A stretch of DNA of 64,000 nt from CAVYWD01 sp963772225 (lineage in GTDB: Bacteria; Myxococcota; Myxococcia; Myxococcales; UBA5297): positions 868,001 through 932,000 of the forward strand of contig CAVYWD010000011.1 in the NCBI GenBank assembly GCA_963772225.1, read 5' to 3'. This document shows, in pieces, positions 48,333-57,595 of this stretch. The notes beneath the pieces were generated by a model. The model was not told where the DNA came from, did not search any database, and saw only the letters and a list, made by a program, of their open reading frames with translations. The translations under genes and the position numbers were made by a program. Within the stretch, counting starts at the first letter, position 1. The number at the start of each line of letters is the position of its first letter.

Positions 48333-50717
48333 CTAGCCCGACCGGCCCTTCTCGCGAATGGCCCGGAGCACCCGCTCCGGCGTGAACGGCGTCTCGCGCA
48401 GCCTCACGCCCACGGCGTCGAAGACGGCGTTGGCGATGGCCGGGCACGGGCCGTTGATGCCGATCTCCGAGACGCTCTTCGCGCCGAAGGGTCCCGTCGC
48501 TTCGTAGGTCGGGACGAGGAGGGTCTTGAGCTCGGGCATGTCGGGGAGTCCGAAGAGCTTGTAGTCCGAAAAGCTGGCGTTGCGAAGCCGGCCCGACTCG
48601 TCGAGCAGAAACTCCTCGGTGAGCGCGAAGGAGATGCCGTTGACCACCGCGCCCTCGACCTGCCCTTGTGCGAGGCGCGGGTTGACCGCCGTCCCGCAGT
48701 CGACCGCGGCCACGTACTTCACCACCCGGACTTTGCCCGTCTCGGTATCGACCTCCACCTCGGCGAAGTGGGCCGAGAACGGCGGCGGCGACATCTGGGA
48801 GGTGGCGGAGGCGATGAAGGCTATCTGCCGCTGGTCTCGCTCGTACAGCGAGCGCACCGCCACCTCGGCGAGGCCCACCGACGCCCCGCTCGGCGCGTGG
48901 ATGCGCCCACCTCGGAGAGCGAGAAGCGCCGGGTCGGGCCGAGGCTCGACCTTTCGCGTTTCCAAGAGAATATCGGCCGCAACTTCTCGAATCTGCCGCG
49001 CGACCTCCAGCGCCGCCCGCCGCGCCGCCTCGCCGGAAAGGTAGGTCGTGCTCGAGGCGTAAGCGCCGGTGTCGAAGGGGGTGACGTCGGTGTCCGACGA
49101 GGTGACGACGACGTCGTCGGCCGAGACCCCGAGCACCTGTGCGGCGATCTGCGCGAGCACCGTGTCCGAGCCCGTGCCCAGGTCGGTCGCGCCGGCGGTC
49201 AGGTTGAACGAGCCGTCGTCATTGAGCTTGAGGCCGACCGAGGCCATATCGATCTCGGGGATGGACGAGCCCTGCATCAGCGCGCACATGCCGACGCCGC
49301 GCTTCAAGGGGCCGTCGCCCGGCCGGCCCCGCTTGGCGGCCCAGCCGATCTCCTTCGCCCCGAGCGCGAGGCACTGCGCGAGCCCGCAGGAGCCCACCTT
49401 CTGCTCCACGCCCGGCTTGCCCTCGCCCAGCGCGGCGAACACCGGCGAGCCCTCGCCGGCCTGGATGTGGTTGCGCCGCCGCAGCTCGAGCGGGTCGAGG
49501 TTCAGCCGCTCGGCGACCTCGTCCAGGAAGACCTCCATGGCGAACGCCGACTGCGTCGCGCCGTAGCCGCGGTAGGCGCCGCCCACCGGCAGGTTCGTGT
49601 AGACCGCCTTCCCCTCGAAGGCGACGCTCTTCATCCGGTAGAGCGGCAGCACCTTCGAGCCGCAGTTGCACATCACCGTCAACGCGTGGCCGCCGTAGGC
49701 GCCGGTGTTCGACAGGACCTTCATGCGCAGGGCGTTGAGCGTGCCGTCGGCGTTGAAGCCGGCCTCCAGGGTCGTGCGGATGGGATGGCGCGTCCGGGAC
49801 AAGAACTCCTCGGCACGCGTGAGCTGGAGGAGCACCTTGCGGCGGGTCGCGAGGACCAGCGCGGCGGTGGCCTGCTCCAGCAGCACCTCCTGCTTGGCGC
49901 CGAAGCCGCCGCCGATGCGCGGCTTGATCACGCGGATGCGCTTCACCGGCAGCCCCAGCGCCTGCGCGGTGATGCGGCGGGCGTGGAACGGGACCTGCGT
50001 CGAGGAGACGAGGACGACCCGGTCCTGCGCGTCCAGAGAGCCCAGGCAGACGTGCGGCTCCAGCGGGCAGTGCTGCGCATAATGCGTCCGATAAGTTTGG
50101 CTAAACTTCACCTCCGAAGCGGCGATGGCCGCGTCCACGTCGCCCGCGCCCATCGACGCCTCGGCGGCCAGATTCCGGCTCGGGTCGTAGGCCGCGGGGA
50201 TGGGCATGTGCGCGCCGGGCTCGTCGTGAATGACCGGCGCGCCGGGGTCCATGGCCCGCTCGGCGTCGAGGACGGCCGGGAGCACCTCCCAGTCGATGTC
50301 CAGGGCCCGGCCGGCGGCCTCGGCCTGCTCCCGGGTGTCGGCGGCGACGAGCGCCACGCGGTCGCCGACGAAGCGCACCTTGTCGCCCAAGACGAGGCAG
50401 TCGTAGGGCGACGGCTCGACGTAGCCCTGGCCGGCGGTGGTGTGGAGGTTTCGCGGCAGGTCCTGGAAGGTGAGGACGGCGTGCACGCCCTTCATCGCCC
50501 GCGCCTTCGCCGCGTCGATGCGCCGGATGCGGGCGTGGGCGTGCGGGCTCGGGACGATGAACCCCACGAGCGCGCCGCGCAGGTCGTGGTCCGCGACGTA
50601 CTGCGCCAGGCCACAGGCCATGCCCATGGCGTCCACTTTGGGGACCGACTTGCCCACGACCGCGAGCCCGTCCGCGGCAAGCGCCGTGCCCTTCTCTGGG
50701 CCCGAGGCGCCGCTCAT
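48333..50717 (-). CDS. xanthine dehydrogenase-type molybdopterin subunit
   Basis: A 794-residue large subunit of a molybdenum hydroxylase. Key parts are KVDAMGMACGLAQYVADH, the Mo-cofactor motifs RIGGGFGAKQE, GAYRGYGATQSAFAMEVF and GATDLGTGSDTV, and the C-terminal segment GAKSVSEIGINGP with the catalytic Glu. Its ATG at 50717 overlaps the stop of the 2Fe-2S gene (ATGA). Together with the FAD and 2Fe-2S subunits it forms a three-subunit enzyme like XdhABC/hypoxanthine or xanthine oxidase. The upstream deaminase points to purines as substrate (inference). Confidence 0.93.
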   Translation of the reverse strand: MSGASGPEKGTALAADGLAVVGKSVPKVDAMGMACGLAQYVADHDLRGALVGFIVPSPHAHARIRRIDAAKARAMKGVHAVLTFQDLPRNLHTTAGQGYVEPSPYDCLVLGDKVRFVGDRVALVAADTREQAEAAGRALDIDWEVLPAVLDAERAMDPGAPVIHDEPGAHMPIPAAYDPSRNLAAEASMGAGDVDAAIAASEVKFSQTYRTHYAQHCPLEPHVCLGSLDAQDRVVLVSSTQVPFHARRITAQALGLPVKRIRVIKPRIGGGFGAKQEVLLEQATAALVLATRRKVLLQLTRAEEFLSRTRHPIRTTLEAGFNADGTLNALRMKVLSNTGAYGGHALTVMCNCGSKVLPLYRMKSVAFEGKAVYTNLPVGGAYRGYGATQSAFAMEVFLDEVAERLNLDPLELRRRNHIQAGEGSPVFAALGEGKPGVEQKVGSCGLAQCLALGAKEIGWAAKRGRPGDGPLKRGVGMCALMQGSSIPEIDMASVGLKLNDDGSFNLTAGATDLGTGSDTVLAQIAAQVLGVSADDVVVTSSDTDVTPFDTGAYASSTTYLSGEAARRAALEVARQIREVAADILLETRKVEPRPDPALLALRGGRIHAPSGASVGLAEVAVRSLYERDQRQIAFIASATSQMSPPPFSAHFAEVEVDTETGKVRVVKYVAAVDCGTAVNPRLAQGQVEGAVVNGISFALTEEFLLDESGRLRNASFSDYKLFGLPDMPELKTLLVPTYEATGPFGAKSVSEIGINGPCPAIANAVFDAVGVRLRETPFTPERVLRAIREKGRSG

Positions 50718-51184
50718 CGAGCTCCCCTCAGCGCCACCGCGGCGATTCGCACCGCCTCGGCGATCTTCACGTAGCCGGTGCATCGGCACAGGTTGCCCGA
50801 GAGCCCCTCGGCTATCTCCTCGTCGGTCGGAGAGGGCCTCCGGTCGAGGAGCGCCTTGGCGGCGAGCAACATCCCCGGCGTGCAGAACCCGCATTGGACG
50901 GCGCCCGCCTCCACGAACGCGCGCTGGAGGGCGTGGGGCCGCGACGGGTCGCCCAGCGCCTCGACGGTCTGGACGCGGCGCCCTCGCGCCTTCAGGGCCG
51001 GCAAAATGCAGCTGAGGACCGGCTCGCCTTCGAGGAGGACGGTGCAGGCGCCGCAGGCTCCTTCGCAGTCGCAACCCTGCTTTACGCTCGTGTACCCGGC
51101 CTCGCGCAGCACCTCGAGGAGCGTCGCGCCGGGCGCGCAGTCGAGCTCGCGCGGGGCGCCGTTGACCGTCGTGGAGAGGCGCAA
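50714..51184 (-). CDS. xanthine dehydrogenase-type 2Fe-2S subunit
   Basis: A 156-residue iron-sulfur subunit that passes electrons from Mo to FAD. The plant-type cluster is bound by Cys in GCDCEGACGACTVLL and VLSC. The second cluster is bound by Cys in CGFCTPGM and NLCRCTGY. All eight Cys are present. It starts three bases after the FAD subunit's stop and overlaps the Mo subunit's start, so the three are translated in series. Confidence 0.95.
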   Translation of the reverse strand: MRLSTTVNGAPRELDCAPGATLLEVLREAGYTSVKQGCDCEGACGACTVLLEGEPVLSCILPALKARGRRVQTVEALGDPSRPHALQRAFVEAGAVQCGFCTPGMLLAAKALLDRRPSPTDEEIAEGLSGNLCRCTGYVKIAEAVRIAAVALRGAR

Positions 51185-51187
51185 GGC

Positions 51188-52033
51188 CTATTCCTCCCGA
51201 GAAGCCCAGGTGAGGGCGGTGTCGATGGCCCGCGAGGCGAGCGTGCCGGCGAGGTCGCGCCGGTAGGCCTCGGACGCGCGGAGGCTGGGGGCGACGACCG
51301 CGCGCTCGCGCACCGCGGCCGCCACCTGCCGGAGCCTCAGCGAGCCGAACGCGTTGCCCTCGAAGATCTGCTCGACCTCGCGGAGCCGATAGGGCCGGCC
51401 TTGGAGGGCACCCAGGACGACGCGCACGCCGCGCACCACGTTGCCCTCGCGGAAGAGGGCGACGCACGCGGTGGCGAGCGAGTAATCGTTCGCGGTGCGG
51501 CTGAAGCGCTGATGGCCGAAGGCGCCGATGCCGGTGCACAGCGGCACGCGGATGCTCGTGATGAGCCCGCGCGCCCAGGGTCGCGGCCCGGGCCGGAGGC
51601 ATTCCTCGATGGGGAGCAGCTGGCTCTTCTCTCCGGCCCGCCGCACTTCGACCTCGGCGTCCAGAGCGAGGAGCGCGGGCGGCAGGTCGGCCCAGTAGAC
51701 CGCGTGGGCTAAGTTGCCGCCGAGCGTGACCAGGGTGCGCACGGGCCGGGAGCCCGCGGCTCGCGCGGCGCGGCGGAGCAAGGCGCCTTCCCGACCCGGC
51801 AGATCCTGGGCGTCACCTAACTGCGCGAGCGTCGTTGCCGCGCCCAGGACGAGCCAGCTCCGCTCGACGCGATACCCGGAGAGCCCGCACCGCGTGACGT
51901 CGACGACTTCGCCGTCGGGCCGGTTGCGCCCACAGAAGAGCGCCGTCCCGCCCGCGACCGGCGTCGCTCCGCGGGCGACGAGGCGCAGCGCTTCCTCCAG
52001 GTCCTCGGGCTGGTGGTAGGCCGCGACGCTCAT
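51188..52033 (-). CDS. xanthine dehydrogenase-type FAD-binding subunit
   Basis: A 281-residue FAD subunit. FAD motifs are ATPVAGGTALF and LVTLGGNLAHA. The C-terminal CO-dehydrogenase-flavoprotein-like domain follows (GHQRFSRTANDYSLATACVA). Its ATG at 52033 overlaps the stop of the deaminase gene (ATGA), which ties it to the operon. It is complete and in the expected size range. Confidence 0.93.
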   Translation of the reverse strand: MSVAAYHQPEDLEEALRLVARGATPVAGGTALFCGRNRPDGEVVDVTRCGLSGYRVERSWLVLGAATTLAQLGDAQDLPGREGALLRRAARAAGSRPVRTLVTLGGNLAHAVYWADLPPALLALDAEVEVRRAGEKSQLLPIEECLRPGPRPWARGLITSIRVPLCTGIGAFGHQRFSRTANDYSLATACVALFREGNVVRGVRVVLGALQGRPYRLREVEQIFEGNAFGSLRLRQVAAAVRERAVVAPSLRASEAYRRDLAGTLASRAIDTALTWASREE

Positions 52034-53466
52034 GCGCTCCTGTCTTGGGCCCGCGGCGCGACGGTCGGCCGGGAGAGGAAGTCGATGCCGGTCCTCGCGC
52101 GGGCGCGCTGGGCCATCGCGGCGCTCAGCCGGTTGGCGCGCGCGGCGAGCGCGGCCTCGTCCACGCCCGCGAGCCTGCCCTGCGCGACGACGACGCGGCC
52201 GTTCACGAGCACCGTATGCGGCCGCCGCAGACCCGAGGTGAAGCAGAGCGCCGCGACCGGGTCGTGGAGCGCGCCGGCGGCGCCGAGGTCGTCGAGCGCG
52301 AACAGGGCGATGTCGGCGGCCATGCCCTTCGCGATGGCGCCGACGTCGTCGCGGCCCAGGACCTTCGCCCCTCCGCGCGTGGCGAGCCGGAGCGCGCGGC
52401 GGGCGGGCATGGCGTCGACCGCGGTGCCCACGCGGTGGATCAGCGTGCACAGCTGGAGCTCGCGAACCATGTCGGAGGCATCGTTGGAGGCGGACCCATC
52501 GACGGCGAGGCCCACCGGCACGCCGAGCTCCAGGGCCCTGGGAATGGGCGCGATGCCCGAGCCCAGCCGCAGGTTGGAGGCCGGGCAATGGGCGATGCCG
52601 GTGCCGGTCGCGGCCATGAGCGAGAGCTCGGCGTCGTCGAGGTAGACGCCGTGGGCGAACCAGACGTCGGGCCCCAGCCAGCCGAGCTTCTCCATGTAGC
52701 GCAGCGGCCGGACGCCGACGGTGGAGAGGCAAAAAGCCTCCTCGTCCTTCGTCTCGGCGAGGTGCGTGTGGAGCCGGACCTTCTTGGCGCGCGCCAGGCG
52801 CGCGGACTCGACCATCAGGTCGTCGGTGACGGAAAAGGGCGAGCACGGGGCCAGGGCGACGCGGCAGAGGCTATAGCGCGAGGGGTCGTGGTAGCGGGCG
52901 ATCACCCGCTCGCTGTCGGCGAGGATCTCCGAGGGCGTCTGGACGACGTCGTCCGGCGGAAGCCCGCCGCCGGAGCGCCCGCGCGACATGGAGCCGCGGC
53001 TCGGGTGGAAGCGCACGCCGAGCGAGCGCGCGGCCACGAGGGTCTGGTCGAGGAGGTCGCCGGGCTGGCCTTTGGGGAAAAGGTAGAAGTGATCGGCGAC
53101 GGTCGTGCAGCCGGTCTTGAGGAGCTCGGCGAAGCCGAGCTGTGCGGAGACGAAGACGTCCTCGGGCGTGAGCTCGCGCCAGACTGGGTAGAGCCCCGTG
53201 AGCCAGTCGAACAGCTTCGAGTCCTGGACGAGCGGAAGGTTTTTTTGGAAGGTCTGGAACAGGTGGTGGTGCGTGTTGACCATGCCCGGGATGGCCAGCG
53301 CGCCGCCGGCGTCGAGGACCTGGGCGCCCCGAGGCAGCGCGGGGAGCGGGCCGGTGCCGACCGCGGCGATGGCAGGGCCTTCGATGAGGATCCAGCCGTC
53401 CGTGAGCTCGCGGCCCTCGTCGTCCTGGGTCGCGATGACGGCGATGTTCTTGATGAGAAGAGCCAC
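52030..53466 (-). CDS. 8-oxoguanine deaminase-like amidohydrolase
   Basis: A 478-residue metal-dependent deaminase of the amidohydrolase superfamily (TrzN/AtzB/8-oxoguanine deaminase group). Metal ligands: His pair in MVNTHHHLFQ, His in LHTHLAETKDE, His in WFAHGVYL, Asp in GLAVDGSASND. First gene of the operon, followed by three xanthine-dehydrogenase-type subunits with ATGA overlaps. The likely reaction is deamination of 8-oxoguanine (to urate) or a related purine. Guanine deaminase cannot be excluded from sequence. Confidence 0.88.
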   Translation of the reverse strand: MALLIKNIAVIATQDDEGRELTDGWILIEGPAIAAVGTGPLPALPRGAQVLDAGGALAIPGMVNTHHHLFQTFQKNLPLVQDSKLFDWLTGLYPVWRELTPEDVFVSAQLGFAELLKTGCTTVADHFYLFPKGQPGDLLDQTLVAARSLGVRFHPSRGSMSRGRSGGGLPPDDVVQTPSEILADSERVIARYHDPSRYSLCRVALAPCSPFSVTDDLMVESARLARAKKVRLHTHLAETKDEEAFCLSTVGVRPLRYMEKLGWLGPDVWFAHGVYLDDAELSLMAATGTGIAHCPASNLRLGSGIAPIPRALELGVPVGLAVDGSASNDASDMVRELQLCTLIHRVGTAVDAMPARRALRLATRGGAKVLGRDDVGAIAKGMAADIALFALDDLGAAGALHDPVAALCFTSGLRRPHTVLVNGRVVVAQGRLAGVDEAALAARANRLSAAMAQRARARTGIDFLSRPTVAPRAQDRSA

Positions 53467-53651
53467 GAAGGGAGACCTCGCTCGCCCGGCGGGCGACCGC
53501 GGCCGGGTCGCGTCAGGGCAGCGGGGATCGTAGTGGAGTCGCGGCGAGGGAATCTAGAGGCGAGCAGCGAGGGCCGAGGATACGGACCCAAAGGTGACGC
53601 CGTTGGCCGGTGGGGCGCATCATCGAGAGCCCGAGTCCTTCCTGGATGCGC

Positions 53652-53960
53652 ATGCCACCCACGCACTTCCTGAACGTCGACCTCGATCTGCGAGGGCCTT
53701 CCGAGGCAGAGGTCCGAGAGCTCGTGCGCTTCCTCGAGCCCTCGGCGCTAATGATGAATCTGTCGGGGACCTTCGCCAGCCTCGAGCTACGGGAGACTGT
53801 GGAGAACGCCGCGGAGGCCATCGCTGGATTTGTCCGCGTCGTCCGCTCGCTGCCGCCCCAGACCAGAGCCCTCTGGGATCGGTGCGAGAGCCGAGTCATG
53901 AACGTCGGAATCCAGAGCAGACCTTTGCCCCACGCGGCAGTCTTCGAGCTGCCGCCGTAG
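53652..53960 (+). CDS. conserved hypothetical protein, possibly shortened by a frame error
   Basis: A small protein of about 102 residues starting MPPTHFLNVDLDLRG (an ATG at 53646 is also possible). The text THFLNVDLDL, ALWDRCESRVMNVGIQS recalls a widespread family of unknown function that usually continues for 25 or so more residues ending in VTVYA. Beyond the stop at 53960, a neighbouring frame does end in LTVYSR at 54019, so a single-base error near 53955 is possible. Function unknown. Confidence 0.55.
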   Translation: MPPTHFLNVDLDLRGPSEAEVRELVRFLEPSALMMNLSGTFASLELRETVENAAEAIAGFVRVVRSLPPQTRALWDRCESRVMNVGIQSRPLPHAAVFELPP

Positions 53961-54138
53961 ACCATCGGCAGCCTTCACTGCATCGGTGCGAGCGCTGTTT
54001 GACGGTGTATTCGCGGTAGACCGCTCCGCTCGAGCTTCACGCTTCCTGGAAGGGAGGTGGTGCGGCTCGCCGCGCGCCGGCAGCCGCCCTCGGGCTAGAG
54101 CCTGTTTACGAAAATGGTCTCCTCGCCATTCGACCAAC

Positions 54139-54200
54139 CTCTCCCCCTTCGCCCCCTACCCCCTAGCGGCTGCTAGCGGGGAGGGAGTTGGGGGGTGAGG
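54139..54200. repeat. G/C hairpin repeat, second copy of the 1606-1646 type
   Basis: CCCCCTACCCCCTAGC, loop GGCT, GCTAGCGGGGAGGGAG, then GTTGGGGGGTGAGG. Same layout as 1600-1646: a C-rich arm, a short loop, GCGGGGAGGG, then a G-run ending GGTGAGG. It lies between the hypothetical gene and the convergent lipoprotein gene and could end transcription. About 285 bases (53961-54245) are otherwise empty. Confidence 0.7.
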
Positions 54201-54245
54201 AAAACTCCGCGCGCGACGATCGCCGACTTCCGTCACAGACTCGAT

Positions 54246-54590
54246 CTACCGGTGCGGATGGCCGCCCACGGGATGCGCGACGGCGGGGCGGCTGACCACG
54301 GGCCGGCCGCGGCCGTAGAGCTGCCGGGGAGGGACGCCGCGCGCGCGATAGTCGCGCAGGTACACCGGCTCCGCCCGGTAGGCGCTCCAACGGGCGCCGT
54401 CCCGCGCGTACCACTGGCCCCCGTACCAATAGGTGGCGTGCCCTTCGTAGTACACCGGCGTCGCCGTCGCGATGAAGGCCGGCGGCGGATAGCCCTCGTC
54501 GACCTCGCCGACGACGCCCACGGTCCCGAAGCAGGACGAGCACAGCACAGACACCACGGCCCCCACAGCGGCGACTCGAGCGCGCTTCAT
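54246..54590 (-). CDS. small secreted lipoprotein, Tyr/Arg-rich
   Basis: A 114-residue exported protein. The signal MKRARVAAVGAVVSVLCSSC ends in a lipobox. The mature part is rich in Tyr, Trp, Arg and Pro (PVYYEGHATYWYGGQWYARD) like other short proteobacterial surface proteins with Y-x-x-G-x-W-Y motifs. Its ATG overlaps the stop of the Spy-like gene by four bases, so it is the second gene of that operon. Function unknown. Confidence 0.75.
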   Translation of the reverse strand: MKRARVAAVGAVVSVLCSSCFGTVGVVGEVDEGYPPPAFIATATPVYYEGHATYWYGGQWYARDGARWSAYRAEPVYLRDYRARGVPPRQLYGRGRPVVSRPAVAHPVGGHPHR

Positions 54591-55432
54591 GGGCTTCCTC
54601 CCTCGGCGGGATGATGGTTGGCGTGCTCCCGCAGGTGCGACGCCAGCAGGGCGCGCTGCTCCGGGGTCAAGAGCGGCGCAATTGCCCGGTAGAAGAGCGC
54701 CATCCGCCGCGCGCCGTAAGCGGTGAGCGCAGCGGTGGTGGTGGTCGTGACCGAGGTCGCGTCGAAGGCCGCTCCGGCGAAGGCGCCGGCGAAGCGCTGG
54801 ACCTGAGCGCCTATCTTGTCGGCGTCGATCTGCGAGTGGAGGCTGGCGAGCGCGGCCTGGAGCGCCGGCGACATCTTCTCTTCCTGATCGGGCTTAAGGC
54901 TCAGCTCGCGGGTCAACTCCGCGAGCCTTCCGCCCGGCTCGCGGCCGCCCGGCTTGGAGTCGACGTTCACGTGCCGCCAGACCGCCCAGTGCGCCTGGAC
55001 CTTGTCCGCCAGCGCCTCGCGCTCCACCGGCGAGAGCGCCGCGTGCAGCTCGTTCAGCTTGGGGGCGACGCACTCGTGAATGGAGGCGGCCGCGGCGTTC
55101 AGGTCGGCGACGCCCGCCTCGACCTTCGCGGCGTCGACCTCCCCGGCGGCGACTCCATCCGCGGCGACGGTGAAGACGCCGACCTCCTTCTCCTCCACCG
55201 GCTCGGTGCAGGCGTGGAGCTCGGCCTGAACCTTCTCGACCTCGGCGCGCCGGGCCGGGTCGACGCCGAGCGTGTCCAGTCCCATCTCGACGAACTGGGT
55301 GATGCCGCCGTGCTGGTGGTGCCGGTGGTACTCCTTCAGCTCGGCCGAGGGCTGATCGTCCGGCGGGGACGCGGCGGCGCCCGACGCGGCGACCGCGAAC
55401 GCGACGAGGCCAGTCAGGATTCGCGTTTTCAT
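54587..55432 (-). CDS. periplasmic Spy/CpxP-like protein
   Basis: A 281-residue exported protein. The start at 55432 gives a normal signal peptide (MKTRILTGLVAFAVAASGAA). The mature helical part has LTPEQRALLASHLREHANHH near its end, a match to the LTxxQ motif of Spy/CpxP periplasmic chaperones and metal-stress sensors, and another LSPVEREALADKVQAH. About twice the length of Spy, with two similar halves. His-rich clusters (YHRHHQHGG; HANHH) may bind metals. Role inferred from motifs. Confidence 0.75.
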   Translation of the reverse strand: MKTRILTGLVAFAVAASGAAASPPDDQPSAELKEYHRHHQHGGITQFVEMGLDTLGVDPARRAEVEKVQAELHACTEPVEEKEVGVFTVAADGVAAGEVDAAKVEAGVADLNAAAASIHECVAPKLNELHAALSPVEREALADKVQAHWAVWRHVNVDSKPGGREPGGRLAELTRELSLKPDQEEKMSPALQAALASLHSQIDADKIGAQVQRFAGAFAGAAFDATSVTTTTTAALTAYGARRMALFYRAIAPLLTPEQRALLASHLREHANHHPAEGGSP

Positions 55433-55482
55433 GAGAAAGAGACAGCACTGATCGGCACCGCCGGTCAAGGACCGGAAGGCAG

Positions 55483-57258
55483 CTACGCCAGCCAGCCCGC
55501 CGCGCGCGCCAGCGCCATGCCCACCCCCACGAGGCTCTCGCCCACGATCATCCCCGAGGCGACCGGGACCAGGGCGCGCCCGGCGAGCTTCGGCCGGGCG
55601 CGGCGGGCGGCGAGGCCGAGCAGCGCGCCGGCGAACAGGGTGATCGAGCTCGAGCCGGGCATCACCAGGGCGATGCCGAGCCCCGTCGGCGAGGGAAGGA
55701 AGCGGCGGAGTCGGGGCGGCGCCCAGCGCTCGGCGAGGGTCAGCGCCGCGCCCAGGGCGGCGCCGGCCAGGGACGCGGCGCGCACCGCGGGCGCGAGGCC
55801 GCCAAGGCCGCCGGAGAGCGCGCGGGCCACGCCGGCCCAGACCATGACCGCCGGCGCGGGGAAGCGATCGGTGCCGAGCTCGCCCGCGCTCGACACCAGC
55901 AGGCTGAACGCGGGGACCACGACCGCGGCGCCCACGACGACGCCGAGGAGCTGGGCGATGACCTGCTTTCGCGGAGCGGCGCCGAGGAGCTGGCCGATCT
56001 TCACGTCGGCGAGCAGGTCGCCGGCATGCAACCCGACGCCGCCGGTGACGTTGGCGGTCATCAAGTTGGCGGTGACGTTGCCCGGGAGCAGCAGGCCGAA
56101 GAAGAGCTGCGTCAGAGGTCCGAGCGCCTTGGTCGGCGAGATGTCGGTCTCGCCGTTGACCCGCGCGGCGACCGCGGCCATCAGGAGCGACAGGGGCACC
56201 GTGAGGAGGCCGGCCCAGGAGGGCACGCCGAAGCGCCGGCCCAAGATCAGGACGACGACGGGCGCGAGGACCGCGACCCCGGCGAAGAACCAGGACGAGC
56301 GGGCCTCGGCGTGGTCCGGGTCCTCCGCCGCGGCGGGGCGAAGTCGAAGGGTGGCGCCCAGGTCGGCCGAGGCGCGGCGCAGGGCGCCTCCTTGCAGCGC
56401 GAGGGCGAGCACGCCGGAGCTCGCGAGCAGGGCGGCGCCCGGCCAGAGCGTGACGGCGACGATGGCCTTGTACTCGACCGCGGGGATGAGCCCCGCGGCG
56501 ACCCAGCGCGGCGCGAGCAGCCCGTAGGCGACCCCGGCGCCGAGGAGCATCGACCAGGCGGTGCGCAAGCCCATCAGCGCCCCGCCGCCGAGGAGGACCG
56601 GGCTCGCCTCGAAGGCGAACGAGTAGCGCGCGGCGGGGAGGCCGCCGAGGGCGAAGGGCAAGGCCAGCTTGGCCGGCAGACGGGCGCGGGCCAGGAAGGC
56701 GGGCGCGTCGCGCAGGAAGGTGCCGGCGCCTGCGAGGAGCGCCGAGAGGACGAGGAGCTTGCCGCTCTCCGCCTGCCCCTTGCCGGCGTGCATGGCGCGC
56801 AAGGTCTCGGCGGTGGCCACCGAGGAGGGGAAGGGCAGCGCCTCGACGTCGATGATCCGGCGCTTGAGGGGGATGGCCGCGAGCACGCCGAGCGCGGCGA
56901 GGGCGGCAAACCAGACGAACATCGTGAAGCCGCCCGGGCGCGCGCCGGTGAGGACGAGCAGCGCCGGGAGCGCGGCCATGTTCCCGCCGCCGGTCATGAA
57001 CGCCGCCGCCGACGCGACCGAGCCGGCCATCGTGTTCTCGAGCGGGGTGAGGTCGCGCTGGGTGAGGCGGGCCGCCGCGAGGACGCGGAACGCGGCGAAG
57101 GCGAGGATGCAGGCCGACAGCGTGACGCCCAGGCTCCATCCGGTCTTCAGCACCACGTAGACGTTGGAGAGGGCGAGCAGGCCGCCGAGAACCATCCCGG
57201 CAGCCGCCGCGCGAGCCGTGAGCTGAGGCGGGCTCTCGGGCGCCTGGATGGGGGCCAT
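55483..57258 (-). CDS. OPT-family oligopeptide transporter
   Basis: A 591-residue membrane transporter with about 14-16 helices. The start at 57258 (MAPIQAPESPPQLTARA) leads into LSNVYVVLKTGWSLGVTLSA, and further family segments are TPLENTMAGSVASAAAFMTG, GGGNMAALPALLV, LPFPSSVATAETLRAMHAG and TANLMTANVTGGVGLHAGDL. The prokaryotic OPT subfamily moves oligopeptides or metal complexes with protons; the substrate is not evident. It lies 50 bases upstream of the Spy-like gene on the same strand. Confidence 0.9.
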   Translation of the reverse strand: MAPIQAPESPPQLTARAAAAGMVLGGLLALSNVYVVLKTGWSLGVTLSACILAFAAFRVLAAARLTQRDLTPLENTMAGSVASAAAFMTGGGNMAALPALLVLTGARPGGFTMFVWFAALAALGVLAAIPLKRRIIDVEALPFPSSVATAETLRAMHAGKGQAESGKLLVLSALLAGAGTFLRDAPAFLARARLPAKLALPFALGGLPAARYSFAFEASPVLLGGGALMGLRTAWSMLLGAGVAYGLLAPRWVAAGLIPAVEYKAIVAVTLWPGAALLASSGVLALALQGGALRRASADLGATLRLRPAAAEDPDHAEARSSWFFAGVAVLAPVVVLILGRRFGVPSWAGLLTVPLSLLMAAVAARVNGETDISPTKALGPLTQLFFGLLLPGNVTANLMTANVTGGVGLHAGDLLADVKIGQLLGAAPRKQVIAQLLGVVVGAAVVVPAFSLLVSSAGELGTDRFPAPAVMVWAGVARALSGGLGGLAPAVRAASLAGAALGAALTLAERWAPPRLRRFLPSPTGLGIALVMPGSSSITLFAGALLGLAARRARPKLAGRALVPVASGMIVGESLVGVGMALARAAGWLA

Positions 57259-57595
57259 GGGAGACTTGAGAGCCCGAGGTGGCGAGAAGGGTTTCTCGCC
57301 CGCCGCGCGCGAAAGGCCCGCCGCGGCCGAGCCGCATGGCGGCGCCACGGCGAGCGAGGGCGGCCTCGGTGGACCCGGACCAGCGCGAGGTGAAAAGGCG
57401 GCTGCCGCCCGCACGTCGGGCGACGGGTGGGCCTCACCGGACCCGGGGTGGCCGAGTCATCGTGCCGCGGAGGTTGACCGAGCGGCCGTTGTCTTGGAGA
57501 CCTGTAGAGACCGACGAGGCGTGTCATGCGTCGCCTCCTCGACGCGCCCTCACGCCGTCTCGTAGACTCGCGCCGTCTTCGACCTTCGGAGAACC
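57259..57595. other. 337-bp divergent intergenic region
   Basis: It separates the OPT transporter gene from the plus-strand lipoprotein gene. No gene, repeat or clear operator is recognised. Confidence 0.5.
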
